Translations under genes and position numbers: made by a program | Shown: in pieces, positions 13,269 to 28,720 of the stretch | Layout: each line of letters opens with the position of its first letter | Numbering within the stretch: the stretch's first letter is position 1 | Assembly: GCA_943737045.1 (NCBI GenBank) | Contig: CALSFV010000004.1 | Span: forward strand, 1,065,501-1,129,500 | DNA length: 64,000 nt | Direction of reading: 5' to 3' | Source: Parapristionchus giblindavisi | Taxonomy: Eukaryota > Nematoda > Chromadorea > Rhabditida > Diplogasteridae | Notes under the pieces: model-generated | Seen by the model: only the letters and a program-made list of their open reading frames with translations | What the model was told of the DNA's origin: nothing | Databases searched by the model: none

Positions 13269-16200
13269 TTATCTTGACCATATCAGAGTAAAAGCTACTT
13301 TTGTACTTCGTTCATTATAGCAGCAGTAAAAAGTTACAGATCGACATGAACTGAAGTTTATGTCATTCAGAATTTTTTCCTCTTTCACATAGTATATCAC
13401 TCGATAAGTATCATTGACAATTTGACTTGTAACGAATTGTTTTGTACCAAAAACAGAGAGCACTGGAATATAAATTTGCATATTGGCCGTACTGACCACT
13501 TTGAAATAGTTTATCTTATTCAGAATTCTTCGCTCTTTCATTTGGTATATGACACGATAGGTATCATTTTCATTTTCATATTTCTCAAGTTATCTTGACC
13601 ATATCAGCGTAAAAGCTACTTTTGTACTTCGTTCATTATAGCAGCAGTAAAAAGTTACAGATCTACATGAACTGAAGTTTATGTCATTCAGAATTTTTTC
13701 CTCTTTCACATAGTATATCACTCGATAAGTATCATTGACAATTTGACTTGTAACGAATTGTTTTGTACCAAAAACAGAGAGCACTGGAATATAAATTTGC
13801 ATATTGGCCGTACTGACCACTTTGAAATAGTTTATCTTATTCAGAATTATTCGCTCTTTCATTTGGTATATGACACGATAGGTATCATTTTCATTTTCAT
13901 ATTTCTCAAGTTATCTTGACCATATCAGAGTAAAAGCTACTTTTGTACTTCGTTCATTATAGCAGCAGTAAAAAGTTACAGATCGACATGAACTGAAGTT
14001 TATGTCATTCAGAATTTTTTCCTCTTTCACATAGTATATCACTCGATAAGTATCATTGACAATTTGACTTGTAACGAATTGTTTTGTACCAAAAACAGAG
14101 AGCACTGGAATATAAATTTGCATATTGGCCGTACTGACCACTTTGAAATAGTTTATCTTATTCAGAATTCTTCGCTCTTTCATTTGGTATATGACACGAT
14201 AGGTATCATTTTCATTTTCATATTTTTCAAGTTATCTTGACCATATCAGCGTAAAAGCTACTTTTGTACTTCGTTCATTATAGCAGCAGTAAAAAGTTAC
14301 AGATCGACATGAACTGAAGTTTGTGTCATTCAGAATTTTTTCCTCTTTCACATAGTATATCACTCGATAAGTATCATTGACAATTTGACTTGTAACGAAT
14401 TGTTTTGTACCAAAAACAGAGAGCACTGGAATATAAATTTGCATATTGGCCGTACTGACCACTTTGAAATAGTTTATCTTATTCAGAATTCTTCGCTCTT
14501 TCATTTGGTATATGACACGATAGGTATCATTTTCATTTTCATATTTCTCAAGTTATCTTGACCATATCAGAGTAAAAGCTACTTTTGTACTTCGTTCATT
14601 ATAGCAGCAGTAAAAAGTTACAGATCGACATGAACTGAAGTTTATGTCATTCAGAATTTTTTCCTCTTTCACATAGTATATCACTCGATAAGTATCATTG
14701 ACAATTTGACATGTAACGAATTGTTTTGTACCAAAAACAGAGAGCACTGGAATATAAATTTGCATATTGGCCGTACTGACCACTTTGAAATAGTTTATCT
14801 TATTCAGAATTCTTCGCTCTTTCATTTGGTATATGACACGATAGGTATCATTTTCATTTTCATATTTCTCAAGTTATCTTGACCATATCAGCGTAAAAGC
14901 TACTTTTGTACTTCGTTCATTATAGCAGCAGTAAAAAGTTACAGATCGACATGAACTGAAGTTTGTGTCATTCAGAATTTTTTCCTCTTTCACATAGTAT
15001 ATCACTCGATAAGTATCATTGACAATTTGACTTGTAACGAATTGTTTTGTACCAAAAACAGAGAGCACTGGAATATAAATTTGCATATTGGCCGTACTGA
15101 CCACTTTGAAATAGTTTATCTTATTCAGAATTCTTCGCTCTTTCATTTGGTATATGACACGATAGGTATCATTTTCATTTTCATATTTCTCAAGTTATCT
15201 TGACCATATCAGCGTAAAAGCTACTTTTGTACTTCGTTCATTATAGCAGCAGTAAAATGTTACAGATCGAGATGAACTGAAGTTTATGTCATTCAGAATT
15301 TTTTCCTCTTTCACATAGTATATCACTCGATAAGTATCATTGACAATTTGACTTGTAACGAATTGTTTTGTACCAAAAACAGAGAGCACTGGAATATAAA
15401 TTTGCATATTGGCCGTACTGACCACTTTGAAATAGTTTATCTTATTCAGAATTATTCGCTCTTTCATTTGGTATATGACACGATAGGTATCATTTTCATT
15501 TTCATATTTCTCAAGTTATCTTGACCATATCAGAGTAAAAGCTACTTTTGTACTTCGTTCATTATAGCAGCAGTAAAAAGTTACAGATCGACATGAACTG
15601 AAGTTTATGTCATTCAGAATTTTGTCCTCTTTCACATAGTATATCACTCGATAAGTATCATTGACAATTTGACTTGTAACGAATTGTTTTGTACCAAAAA
15701 CAGAGAGCACTGGAATATAAATTTGCATATTGGCCGTACTGACCACTTTGAAATAGTTTATCTTATTCAGAATTCTTCGCTCTTTCATTTGGTATATGAC
15801 ACGATAGGTATCATTTTCATTTTCATATTTCTCAAGTTATCTTGACCATATCAGCGTAAAAGCTACTTTTGTACTTCGTTCATTATAGCAGCAGTAAAAA
15901 GTTACAGATCGACATGAACTGAAGTTTGTGTCATTCAGAATTTTTTCCTCTTTCACATAGTATATCACTCGATAAGTATCATTGACAATTTGACTTGTAA
16001 CGAATTGTTTTGTACCAAAAACAGAGAGCACTGGAATATAAATTTGCATATTGGCCGTACTGACCACTTTGAAATAGTTTATCTTATTCAGAATTCTTCG
16101 CTCTTTCATTTGGTATATGACACGATAGGTATCATTTTCATTTTCATATTTCTCAAGTTATCTTGACCATATCAGCGTAAAAGCTACTTTTGTACTTCGT

Positions 16201-16478
16201 TCATTATAGCAGCAGTAAAAAGTTACAGATGGACATGAACTGAAGTTTGTGTCATTCAGAATTTTTTCCTCTTTCACATAGTATATCACTCGATAAGTAT
16301 CATTGACAATTTGACTTGTAACGAATTGTTTTGTACCAAAAACAGAGAGCACTGGAATATAAATTTGCATATTGGCCGTACTGACCACTTTGAAATAGTT
16401 TATCTTATTCAGAATTATTCGCTCTTTCATTTGGTATATGACACGATAGGTATCATTTTCATTTTCATATTTCTCAAG

Positions 16479-17441
16479 TTATCTTGACCATATCAGAGTA
16501 AAAGCTACTTTTGTACTTCGTTCATTATAGCAGCAGTAAAAAGTTACAGATCGACATGAACTGAAGTTTATGTCATTCAGAATTTTTTCCTCTTTCACAT
16601 AGTATATCACTCGATAAGTATCATTGACAATTTGACTTGTAACGAATTGTTTTGTACCAAAAACAGAGAGCACTGGAATATAAATTTGCATATTGGCCGT
16701 ACTGACCACTTTGAAATAGTTTATCTTATTCAGAATTCTTCGCTCTTTCATTTGGTATATGACACGATAGGTATCATTTTCATTTTCATATTTCTCAAGT
16801 TATCTTGACCATATCAGAGTAAAAGCTACTTTTGTACTTCGTTCATTATAGCAGCAGTAAAAAGTTACAGATCGACATGAACTGAAGTTTATGTCATTCA
16901 GAATTTTTTCCTCTTTCACATAGTATATCACTCGATAAGTATCATTGACAATTTGACATGTAACGAATTGTTTTGTACCAAAAACAGAGAGCACTGGAAT
17001 ATAAATTTGCATATTGGCCGTACTGACCACTTTGAAATAGTTTATCTTATTCAGAATTCTTCGCTCTTTCATTTGGTATATGACACGATAGGTATCATTT
17101 TCATTTTCATATTTCTCAAGTTATCTTGACCATATCAGCTTAAAAGCTACTTTTGTACTTCGTTCATTATAGCAGCAGTAAAAAGTTACAGATCGACATG
17201 AACTGAAGTTTGTGTCATTCAGAATTTTTTCCTCTTTCACATAGTATATCACTCGATAAGTATCATTGACAATTTGACTTGTAACGAATTGTTTTGTACC
17301 AAAAACAGAGAGCACTGGAATATAAATTTGCATATTGGCCGTACTGACCACTTTGAAATAGTTTATCTTATTCAGAATTATTCGCTCTTTCATTTGGTAT
17401 ATGACACGATAGGTATCATTTTCATTTTCATATTTCTCAAG
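16479..17441 (-). repeat. 963-bp three-monomer HOR, copy 1
   Basis: The order is plain / GACATGTAACG / GAATTATTC, followed directly by the same order at 17442-18404. The third monomer differs: CAGCTTAAAAG here, GATCGAGATG in the next copy. GACATGTAACG also occurs near 14709. Confidence 0.75.
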
Positions 17442-18404
17442 TTATCTTGACCATATCAGAGTAAAAGCTACTTTTGTACTTCGTTCATTATAGCAGCAGT
17501 AAAAAGTTACAGATCGACATGAACTGAAGTTTATGTCATTCAGAATTTTTTCCTCTTTCACATAGTATATCACTCGATAAGTATCATTGACAATTTGACT
17601 TGTAACGAATTGTTTTGTACCAAAAACAGAGAGCACTGGAATATAAATTTGCATATTGGCCGTACTGACCACTTTGAAATAGTTTATCTTATTCAGAATT
17701 CTTCGCTCTTTCATTTGGTATATGACACGATAGGTATCATTTTCATTTTCATATTTCTCAAGTTATCTTGACCATATCAGAGTAAAAGCTACTTTTGTAC
17801 TTCGTTCATTATAGCAGCAGTAAAAAGTTACAGATCGACATGAACTGAAGTTTATGTCATTCAGAATTTTTTCCTCTTTCACATAGTATATCACTCGATA
17901 AGTATCATTGACAATTTGACATGTAACGAATTGTTTTGTACCAAAAACAGAGAGCACTGGAATATAAATTTGCATATTGGCCGTACTGACCACTTTGAAA
18001 TAGTTTATCTTATTCAGAATTCTTCGCTCTTTCATTTGGTATATGACACGATAGGTATCATTTTCATTTTCATATTTCTCAAGTTATCTTGACCATATCA
18101 GCGTAAAAGCTACTTTTGTACTTCGTTCATTATAGCAGCAGTAAAATGTTACAGATCGAGATGAACTGAAGTTTATGTCATTCAGAATTTTTTCCTCTTT
18201 CACATAGTATATCACTCGATAAGTATCATTGACAATTTGACTTGTAACGAATTGTTTTGTACCAAAAACAGAGAGCACTGGAATATAAATTTGCATATTG
18301 GCCGTACTGACCACTTTGAAATAGTTTATCTTATTCAGAATTATTCGCTCTTTCATTTGGTATATGACACGATAGGTATCATTTTCATTTTCATATTTCT
18401 CAAG
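17442..18404 (-). repeat. 963-bp three-monomer HOR, copy 2
   Basis: This repeats the order of 16479-17441. Its third monomer instead matches the one at 15195-15515 (GATCGAGATG with GAATTATTC), so this unit looks recombinant between neighbouring HORs. Confidence 0.7.
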
Positions 18405-21400
18405 TTATCTTGACCATATCAGAGTAAAAGCTACTTTTGTACTTCGTTCATTATAGCAGCAGCAAAAAGTTACAGATCGACATGAACTGAAGTTTGTGTC
18501 ATTCAGAATTTTTTCCTCTTTCACATAGTATATCACTCGATAAGTATCATTGACAATTTGACTTGTAACGAATTGTTTTGTACCAAAAACAGAGAGCACT
18601 GGAATATAAATTTGCATATTGGCCGTACTGACCACTTTGAAATAGTTTATCTTATTCAGAATTCTTCGCTCTTTCATTTGGTATATGACACGATAGGTAT
18701 CATTTTCATTTTCATATTTCTCAAGTTATCTTGACCATATCAGCGTAAAAGCTACTTTTGTACTTCGTTCATTATAGCAGCAGTAAAAAGTTACAGATGG
18801 ACATGAACTGAAGTTTGTGTCATTCAGAATTTTTTCCTCTTTCACATAGTATATCACTCGATAAGTATCATTGACAATTTGACTTGTAACGAATTGTTTT
18901 GTACCAAAAACAGAGAGCACTGGAATATAAATTTGCATATTGGCCGTACTGACCACTTTGAAATAGTTTATCTTATTCAGAATTATTCGCTCTTTCATTT
19001 GGTATATGACACGATAGGTATCATTTTCATTTTCATATTTCTCAAGTTATCTTGACCATATCAGAGTAAAAGCTACTTTTGTACTTCGTTCATTATAGCA
19101 GCAGTAAAAAGTTACAGATCGACATGAACTGAAGTTTATGTCATTCAGAATTTTTTCCTCTTTCACATAGTATATCACTCGATAAGTATCATTGACAATT
19201 TGACTTGTAACGAATTGTTTTGTACCAAAAACAGAGAGCACTGGAATATAAATTTGCATATTGGCCGTACTGACCACTTTGAAATAGTTTATCTTATTCA
19301 GAATTATTCGCTCTTTCATTTGGTATATGACACGATAGGTATCAGTTTCATTTTCATATTTCTCAAGTTATCTTGACCATATCAGAGTAAAAGCTACTTT
19401 TGTACTTCGTTCATTATAGCAGCAGTAAAAAGTTACAGATCGACATGAACTGAAGTTTATGTCATTCAGAATTTTTTCCTCTTTCACATAGTATATCACT
19501 CGATAAGTATCATTGACAATTTGACTTGTAACGAATTGTTTTGTACCAAAAACAGAGAGCACTGGAATATAAATTTGCATATTGGCCGTACTGACCACTT
19601 TGAAATAGTTTATCTTATTCAGAATTCTTCGCTCTTTCATTTGGTATATGACACGATAGGTATCATTTTCATTTTCATATTTCTCAAGTTATCTTGACCA
19701 TATCAGCGTAAAAGCTACTTTTGTACTTCGTTCATTATAGCAGCAGTAAAAAGTTACAGATCGACATGAACTGAAGTTTGTGTCATTCAGAATTTTTTCC
19801 TCTTTCACATAGTATATCACTCGATAAGTATCATTGACAATTTGACTTGTAACGAATTGTTTTGTACCAAAAACAGAGAGCACTGGAATATAAATTTGCA
19901 TATATATTATTGGCCGTACTGACCACTTTGAAATAGTTTATCTTATTCAGAATTCTTCGCTCTTTCATTTGGTATATGACACGATAGGTATCATTTTCAT
20001 TTTCATATTTCTCAAGTTATCTTGACCATATCAGAGTAAAAGCTACTTTTGTACTTCGTTCATTATAGCAGCAGTAAAAAGTTACAGATCGACATGAACT
20101 GAAGTTTATGTCATTCAGAATTTTTTCCTCTTTCACATAGTATATCACTCGATAAGTATCATTGACAATTTGACTTGTAACGAATTGTTTTGTACCAAAA
20201 ACAGAGAGCACTGGAATATAAATTTGCATATTGGCCGTACTGACCACTTTGAAATAGTTTATCTTATTCAGAATTCTTCGCTCTTTCATTTGGTATATGA
20301 CACGATAGGTATCATTTTCATTTTCATATTTCTCAAGTTATCTTGACCATATCAGCGTAAAAGCTACTTTTGTACTTCGTTCATTATAGCAGCAGTAAAA
20401 AGTTACAGATCGACATGAACTGAAGTTTGTGTCATTCAGAATTTTTTCCTCTTTCACATAGTATATCACTCGATAAGTATCATTGACAATTTGACTTGTA
20501 ACGAATTGTTTTGTACCAAAAACAGAGAGCACTGGAATATAAATTTTCATATTGGCCGTACTGACCACTTTGAAATAGTTTATCTTATTCAGAATTATTC
20601 GCTCTTTCATTTGGTATATGACACGATAGGTATCATTTTCATTTTCATATTTCTCAAGTTATCTTGACCATATCAGAGTAAAAGCTACTTTTGTACTTCG
20701 TTCATTATAGCAGCAGTAAAAAGTTACAGATCGACATGAACTGAAGTTTATGTCATTCAGAATTTTTTCCTCTTTCACATAGTATATCACTCGATAAGTA
20801 TCATTGACAATTTGACTTGTAACGAATTGTTTTGTACCAAAAACAGAGAGCACTGGAATATAAATTTGCATATTGGCCGTACTGACCACTTTGAAATAGT
20901 TTATCTTATTCAGAATTCTTCGCTCTTTCATTTGGTATATGACACGATAGGTATCATTTTCATTTTCATATTTCTCAAGTTATCTTGACCATATCAGCGT
21001 AAAAGCTACTTTTGTACTTCGTTCATTATAGCAGCAGTAAAAAGTTACAGATCGACATGAACTGAAGTTTGTGTCATTCAGAATTTTTTCCTCTTTCACA
21101 TAGTATATCACTCGATAAGTATCATTGACAATTTGACTTGTAACGAATTGTTTTGTACCAAAAACAGAGAGCACTGGAATATAAATTTTCATATTGGCCG
21201 TACTGACCACTTTGAAATAGTTTATCTTATTCAGAATTCTTCGCTCTTTCATTTGGTATATGACACGATAGGTATCATTTTCATTTTCATATTTCTCAAG
21301 TTATCTTGACCATATCAGCGTAAAAGCTACTTTTGTACTTCGTTCATTATAGCAGCAGTAAAAAGTTACAGATCGACATGAACTGAAGTTTATGTCATTC

Positions 21401-21942
21401 AGAATTTTTTCCTCTTTCACATAGTATATCACTCGATAAGTATCATTGACAATTTGACTTGTAACGAATTGTTTTGTACCAAAAACAGAGAGCACTGGAA
21501 TATAAATTTGCATATTGGCCGTACTGACCACTTTGAAATAGTTTATCTTATTCAGAATTCTTCGCTCTTTCATTTGGTATATGACACGATAGGTATCATT
21601 TTCATTTTCATATTTCTCAAGTTATCTTGACCATATCAGCGTAAAAGCTACTTTTGTACTTCGTTCATTATAGCAGCAGTAAAAAGTTACAGATCGACAT
21701 GAACTGAAGTTTGTGTCATTCAGAATTTTTTCCTCTTTCACATAGTATATCACTCGATAAGTATCATTGACAATTTGACTTGTAACGAATTGTTTTGTAC
21801 CAAAAACAGAGAGCACTGGAATATAAATTTTCATATTGGCCGTACTGACCACTTTGAAATAGTTTATCTTATTCAGAATTATTCGCTCTTTCATTTGGTA
21901 TATGACACGATAGGTATCATTTTCATTTTCATATTTCTCAAG

Positions 21943-23234
21943 TTATCTTGACCATATCAGAGTAAAAGCTACTTTTGTACTTCGTTCATTATAGCAGCAG
22001 TAAAAAGTTACAGATCGACATGAACTGAAGTTTATGTCATTCAGAATTTTTTCCTCTTTCACATAGTATATCACTCGATAAGTATCATTGACAATTTGAC
22101 TTGTAACGAATTGTTTTGTACCAAAAACAGAGAGCACTGGAATATAAATTTGCATATTGGCCGTACTGACCACTTTGAAATAGTTTATCTTATTCAGAAT
22201 TCTTCGCTCTTTCATTTGGTATATGACACGATAGGTATCATTTTCATTTTCATATTTCTCAAGTTATCTTGACCATATCAGCGTAAAAGCTACTTTTGTA
22301 CTTCGTTCATTATAGCAGCAGTAAAAAGTTACGCGATCGACATGAACTGAAGTTTGTGTCATTCAGAATTTTTTCCTCTTTCACATAGTATATCACTCGA
22401 TAAGTATCATTGACAATTTGACTTGTAACGAATTGTTTTGTACCAAAAACAGAGAGCACTGGAATATAAATTTGCATATATATTATTGGCCGTACTGACC
22501 ACTTTGAAATAGTTTATCTTATTCAGAATTCTTCGCTCTTTCATTTGGTATATGACACGATAGGTATCATTTTCATTTTCATATTTCTCAAGTTATCTTG
22601 ACCATATCAGAGTAAAAGCTACTTTTGTACTTCGTTCATTATAGCAGCAGTAAAAAGTTACAGATCGACATGAACTGAAGTTTATGTCATTCAGAATTTT
22701 TTCCTCTTTCACATAGTATATCACTCGATAAGTATCATTGACAATTTGACTTGTAACGAATTGTTTTGTACCAAAAACAGAGAGCACTGGAATATAAATT
22801 TGCATATTGGCCGTACTGACCACTTTGAAATAGTTAATCTTATTCAGAATTCTTCGCTCTTTCATTTGGTATATGACACGATAGGTATCATTTTCATTTT
22901 CATATTTCTCAAGTTATCTTGACCATATCAGCGTAAAAGCTACTTTTGTACTTCGTTCATTATAGCAGCAGTAAAAAGTTACAGATCGACATGAACTGAA
23001 GTTTGTGTCATTCAGAATTTTTTCCTCTTTCACATAGTATATCACTCGATAAGTATCATTGACAATTTGACTTGTAACGAATTGTTTTGTACCAAAAACA
23101 GAGAGCACTGGAATATAAATTTTCATATTGGCCGTACTGACCACTTTGAAATAGTTTATCTTATTCAGAATTCTTCGCTCTTTCATTTGGTATATGACAC
23201 GATAGGTATCATTTTCATTTTCATATTTCTCAAG
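21943..23234 (-). repeat. Four-monomer HOR block with CGATCG mark, copy 1
   Basis: The order is plain / 329-bp insertion monomer with TTACGCGATCGAC / plain / TTTTCATATTGG type. It matches 23556-24847 at an offset of 1613 bp. TTACGCGATCGAC replaces TTACAGATCGAC, adding one base and a CGATCG (PvuI) site. A private change, TAGTTAATC, is present near 22833 in this copy only. Confidence 0.8.
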
Positions 23235-23555
23235 TTATCTTGACCATATCAGCGTAAAAGCTACTTTTGTACTTCGTTCATTATAGCAGCAGTAAAAAGT
23301 TACAGATCGACATGAACTGAAGTTTATGTCATTCAGAATTTTTTCCTCTTTCACATAGTATATCACTCGATAAGTATCATTGACAATTTGACTTGTAACG
23401 AATTGTTTTGTACCAAAAACAGAGAGCACTGGAATATAAATTTTCATATTGGCCGTACTGACCACTTTGAAATAGTTTATCTTATTCAGAATTATTCGCT
23501 CTTTCATTTGGTATATGACACGATAGGTATCATTTTCATTTTCATATTTCTCAAG

Positions 23556-24847
23556 TTATCTTGACCATATCAGAGTAAAAGCTACTTTTGTACTTCGTTC
23601 ATTATAGCAGCAGTAAAAAGTTACAGATCGACATGAACTGAAGTTTATGTCATTCAGAATTTTTTCCTCTTTCACATAGTATATCACTCGATAAGTATCA
23701 TTGACAATTTGACTTGTAACGAATTGTTTTGTACCAAAAACAGAGAGCACTGGAATATAAATTTGCATATTGGCCGTACTGACCACTTTGAAATAGTTTA
23801 TCTTATTCAGAATTCTTCGCTCTTTCATTTGGTATATGACACGATAGGTATCATTTTCATTTTCATATTTCTCAAGTTATCTTGACCATATCAGCGTAAA
23901 AGCTACTTTTGTACTTCGTTCATTATAGCAGCAGTAAAAAGTTACGCGATCGACATGAACTGAAGTTTGTGTCATTCAGAATTTTTTCCTCTTTCACATA
24001 GTATATCACTCGATAAGTATCATTGACAATTTGACTTGTAACGAATTGTTTTGTACCAAAAACAGAGAGCACTGGAATATAAATTTGCATATATATTATT
24101 GGCCGTACTGACCACTTTGAAATAGTTTATCTTATTCAGAATTCTTCGCTCTTTCATTTGGTATATGACACGATAGGTATCATTTTCATTTTCATATTTC
24201 TCAAGTTATCTTGACCATATCAGAGTAAAAGCTACTTTTGTACTTCGTTCATTATAGCAGCAGTAAAAAGTTACAGATCGACATGAACTGAAGTTTATGT
24301 CATTCAGAATTTTTTCCTCTTTCACATAGTATATCACTCGATAAGTATCATTGACAATTTGACTTGTAACGAATTGTTTTGTACCAAAAACAGAGAGCAC
24401 TGGAATATAAATTTGCATATTGGCCGTACTGACCACTTTGAAATAGTTTATCTTATTCAGAATTCTTCGCTCTTTCATTTGGTATATGACACGATAGGTA
24501 TCATTTTCATTTTCATATTTCTCAAGTTATCTTGACCATATCAGCGTAAAAGCTACTTTTGTACTTCGTTCATTATAGCAGCAGTAAAAAGTTACAGATC
24601 GACATGAACTGAAGTTTGTGTCATTCAGAATTTTTTCCTCTTTCACATAGTATATCACTCGATAAGTATCATTGACAATTTGACTTGTAACGAATTGTTT
24701 TGTACCAAAAACAGAGAGCACTGGAATATAAATTTTCATATTGGCCGTACTGACCACTTTGAAATAGTTTATCTTATTCAGAATTCTTCGCTCTTTCATT
24801 TGGTATATGACACGATAGGTATCATTTTCATTTTCATATTTCTCAAG
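23556..24847 (-). repeat. Four-monomer HOR block with CGATCG mark, copy 2
   Basis: This is the second copy of 21943-23234. It includes the second and only other TTACGCGATCGAC monomer in the window (near 23942) together with the 7-bp insertion (near 24088). Confidence 0.8.
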
Positions 24848-26138
24848 TTATCTTGACCATATCAGCGTAAAAGCTACTTTTGTACTTCGTTCATTATAGC
24901 AGCAGTAAAAAGTTACAGATCGACATGAACTGAAGTTTATGTCATTCAGAATTTTTTCCTCTTTCACATAGTATATCACTCGATAAGTATCATTGACAAT
25001 TTGACTTGTAACGAATTGTTTTGTACCAAAAACAGAGAGCACTGGAATATAAATTTGCATATTGGCCGTACTGACCACTTTGAAATAGTTTATCTTATTC
25101 AGAATTCTTCGCTCTTTCATTTGGTATATGACACGATAGGTATCATTTTCATTTTCATATTTCTCAAGTTATCTTGACCATATCAGCGTAAAAGCTACTT
25201 TTGTACTTCGTTCATTATAGCAGCAGTAAAAAGTTACAGATCGACATGAACTGAAGTTTGTGTCATTCAGAATTTTTTCCTCTTTCACATAGTATATCAC
25301 TCGATAAGTATCATTGACAATTTGACTTGTAACGAATTGTTTTGTACCAAAAACAGAGAGCACTGGAATATAAATTTTCATATTGGCCGTACTGACCACT
25401 TTGAAATAGTTTATCTTATTCAGAATTATTCGCTCTTTCATTTGGTATATGACACGATAGGTATCATTTTCATTTTCATATTTCTCAAGTTATCTTGACC
25501 ATATCAGAGTAAAAGCTACTTTTGTACTTCGTTCATTATAGCAGCAGTAAAAAGTTACAGATCGACATGAACTGAAGTTTATGTCATTCAGAATTTTTTC
25601 CTCTTTCACATAGTATATCACTCGATAAGTATCATTGACAATTTGACTTGTAACGAATTGTTTTGTACCAAAAACAGAGAGCACTGGAATATAAATTTGC
25701 ATATTGGCCGTACTGACCACTTTGAAATAGTTTATCTTATTCAGAATTCTTCGCTCTTTCATTTGGTATATGACACGATAGGTATCATTTTCATTTTCAT
25801 ATTTCTCAAGTTATCTTGACCATATCAGCGTAAAAGCTACTTTTGTACTTCGTTCATTATAGCAGCAGTAAAAAGTTACAGATCGACATGAACTGAAGTT
25901 TGTGTCATTCAGAATTTTTTCCTCTTTCACATAGTATATCACTCGATAAGTATCATTGACAATTTGACTTGTAACGAATTGTTTTGTACCAAAAACAGAG
26001 AGCACTGGAATATAAATTTGCATATATATTATTGGCCGTACTGACCACTTTGAAATAGTTTATCTTATTCAGAATTCTTCGCTCTTTCATTTGGTATATG
26101 ACACGATAGGTATCATTTTCATTTTCATATTTCTCAAG

Positions 26139-27429
26139 TTATCTTGACCATATCAGCGTAAAAGCTACTTTTGTACTTCGTTCATTATAGCAGCAGTAAA
26201 AAGTTACAGATCGACATGAACTGAAGTTTGTGTCATTCAGAATTTTTTCCTCTTTCACATAGTATATCACTCGATAAGTATCATTGACAATTTGACTTGT
26301 AACGAATTGTTTTGTACCAAAAACAGAGAGCACTGGAATATAAATTTTCATATTGGCCGTACTGACCACTTTGAAATAGTTTATCTTATTCAGAATTCTT
26401 CGCTCTTTCATTTGGTATATGACACGATAGGTATCATTTTCATTTTCATATTTCTCAAGTTATCTTGACCATATCAGCGTAAAAGCTACTTTTGTACTTC
26501 GTTCATTATAGCAGCAGTAAAAAGTTACAGATCGACATGAACTGAAGTTTATGTCATTCAGAATTTTTTCCTCTTTCACATAGTATATCACTCGATAAGT
26601 ATCATTGACAATTTGACTTGTAACGAATTGTTTTGTACCAAAAACAGAGAGCACTGGAATATAAATTTGCATATTGGCCGTACTGACCACTTTGAAATAG
26701 TTTATCTTATTCAGAATTCTTCGCTCTTTCATTTGGTATATGACACGATAGGTATCATTTTCATTTTCATATTTCTCAAGTTATCTTGACCATATCAGCG
26801 TAAAAGCTACTTTTGTACTTCGTTCATTATAGCAGCAGTAAAAAGTTACAGATCGACATGAACTGAAGTTTATGTCATTCAGAATTTTTTCCTCTTTCAC
26901 ATAGTATATCACTCGATAAGTATCATTGACAATTTGACTTGTAACGAATTGTTTTGTACCAAAAACAGAGAGCACTGGAATATAAATTTGCATATTGGCC
27001 GTACTGACCACTTTGAAATAGTTTATCTTATTCAGAATTCTTCGCTCTTTCATTTGGTATATGACACGATAGGTATCATTTTCATTTTCATATTTCTCAA
27101 GTTATCTTGACCATATCAGCGTAAAAGCTACTTTTGTACTTCGTTCATTATAGCAGCAGTAAAAAGTTACAGATCGACATGAACTGAAGTTTATGTCATT
27201 CAGAATTTTTTCCTCTTTCACATAGTATATCACTCGATAAGTATCATTGACAATTTGACTTGTAACGAATTGTTTTGTACCAAAAACAGAGAGCACTGGA
27301 ATATAAATTTGCATATATATTATTGGCCGTACTGACCACTTTGAAATAGTTTATCTTATTCAGAATTCTTCGCTCTTTCATTTGGTATATGACACGATAG
27401 GTATCATTTTCATTTTCATATTTCTCAAG
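26139..27429 (-). repeat. 1291-bp four-monomer HOR, unit 1
   Basis: Three 321-bp monomers are followed by one 328-bp insertion monomer (27102-27429). The first monomer is the TTTTCATATTGG class. This is the first of three consecutive units of identical length. Confidence 0.85.
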
Positions 27430-28720
27430 TTATCTTGACCATATCAGAGTAAAAGCTACTTTTGTACTTCGTTCATTATAGCAGCAGTAAAAAGTTACAG
27501 ATCGACATGAACTGAAGTTTATGTCATTCAGAATTTTTTCCTCTTTCACATAGTATATCACTCGATAAGTATCATTGACAATTTGACTTGTAACGAATTG
27601 TTTTGTACCAAAAACAGAGAGCACTGGAATATAAATTTGCATATTGGCCGTACTGACCACTTTGAAATAGTTTATCTTATTCAGAATTCTTCGCTCTTTC
27701 ATTTGGTATATGACACGATAGGTATCATTTTCATTTTCATATTTCTCAAGTTATCTTGACCATATCAGCGTAAAAGCTACTTTTGTACTTCGTTCATTAT
27801 AGCAGCAGTAAAAAGTTACAGATCGACATGAACTGAAGTTTATGTCATTCAGAATTTTTTCCTCTTTCACATAGTATATCACTCGATAAGTATCATTGAC
27901 AATTTGACTTGTAACGAATTGTTTTGTACCAAAAACAGAGAGCACTGGAATATAAATTTGCATATTGGCCGTACTGACCACTTTGAAATAGTTTATCTTA
28001 TTCAGAATTCTTCGCTCTTTCATTTGGTATATGACACGATAGGTATCATTTTCATTTTCATATTTCTCAAGTTATCTTGACCATATCAGCGTAAAAGCTA
28101 CTTTTGTACTTCGTTCATTATAGCAGCAGTAAAAAGTTACAGATCGACATGAACTGAAGTTTGTGTCATTCAGAATTTTTTCCTCTTTCACATAGTATAT
28201 CACTCGATAAGTATCATTGACAATTTGACTTGTAACGAATTGTTTTGTACCAAAAACAGAGAGCACTGGAATATAAATTTGCATATTGGCCGTACTGACC
28301 ACTTTGAAATAGTTTATCTTATTCAGAATTCTTCGCTCTTTCATTTGGTATATGACACGATAGGTATCATTTTCATTTTCATATTTCTCAAGTTATCTTG
28401 ACCATATCAGCGTAAAAGCTACTTTTGTACTTCGTTCATTATAGCAGCAGTAAAAAGTTACAGATCGACATGAACTGAAGTTTATGTCATTCAGAATTTT
28501 TTCCTCTTTCACATAGTATATCACTCGATAAGTATCATTGACAATTTGACTTGTAACGAATTGTTTTGTACCAAAAACAGAGAGCACTGGAATATAAATT
28601 TGCATATATATTATTGGCCGTACTGACCACTTTGAAATAGTTTATCTTATTCAGAATTCTTCGCTCTTTCATTTGGTATATGACACGATAGGTATCATTT
28701 TCATTTTCATATTTCTCAAG
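27430..28720 (-). repeat. 1291-bp four-monomer HOR, unit 2
   Basis: The layout matches unit 1 and closes with an insertion monomer at 28393-28720. It lacks the TTTTCATATTGG class, so the units share length but not every variant. Confidence 0.85.

Larger units (their letters stand above)
10058..19688 (-). repeat. Satellite domain B: monomers marked by GAATTATTC
   Basis: This domain is built from two main classes, GAATTCTTCGC and GAATTATTCGC (the latter loses the EcoRI site). Sub-marks are GACATGTAACG, AGATGGACATG, CAGATTAAAAG, CAGCTTAAAAG and GATCGAGATG. The marks recur at whole-monomer offsets, so the domain consists of shifting HORs of 3 to 9 monomers. Indels are almost absent apart from the first monomer, so the 321-bp phase is held for nearly 10 kb. 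Confidence 0.85.
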
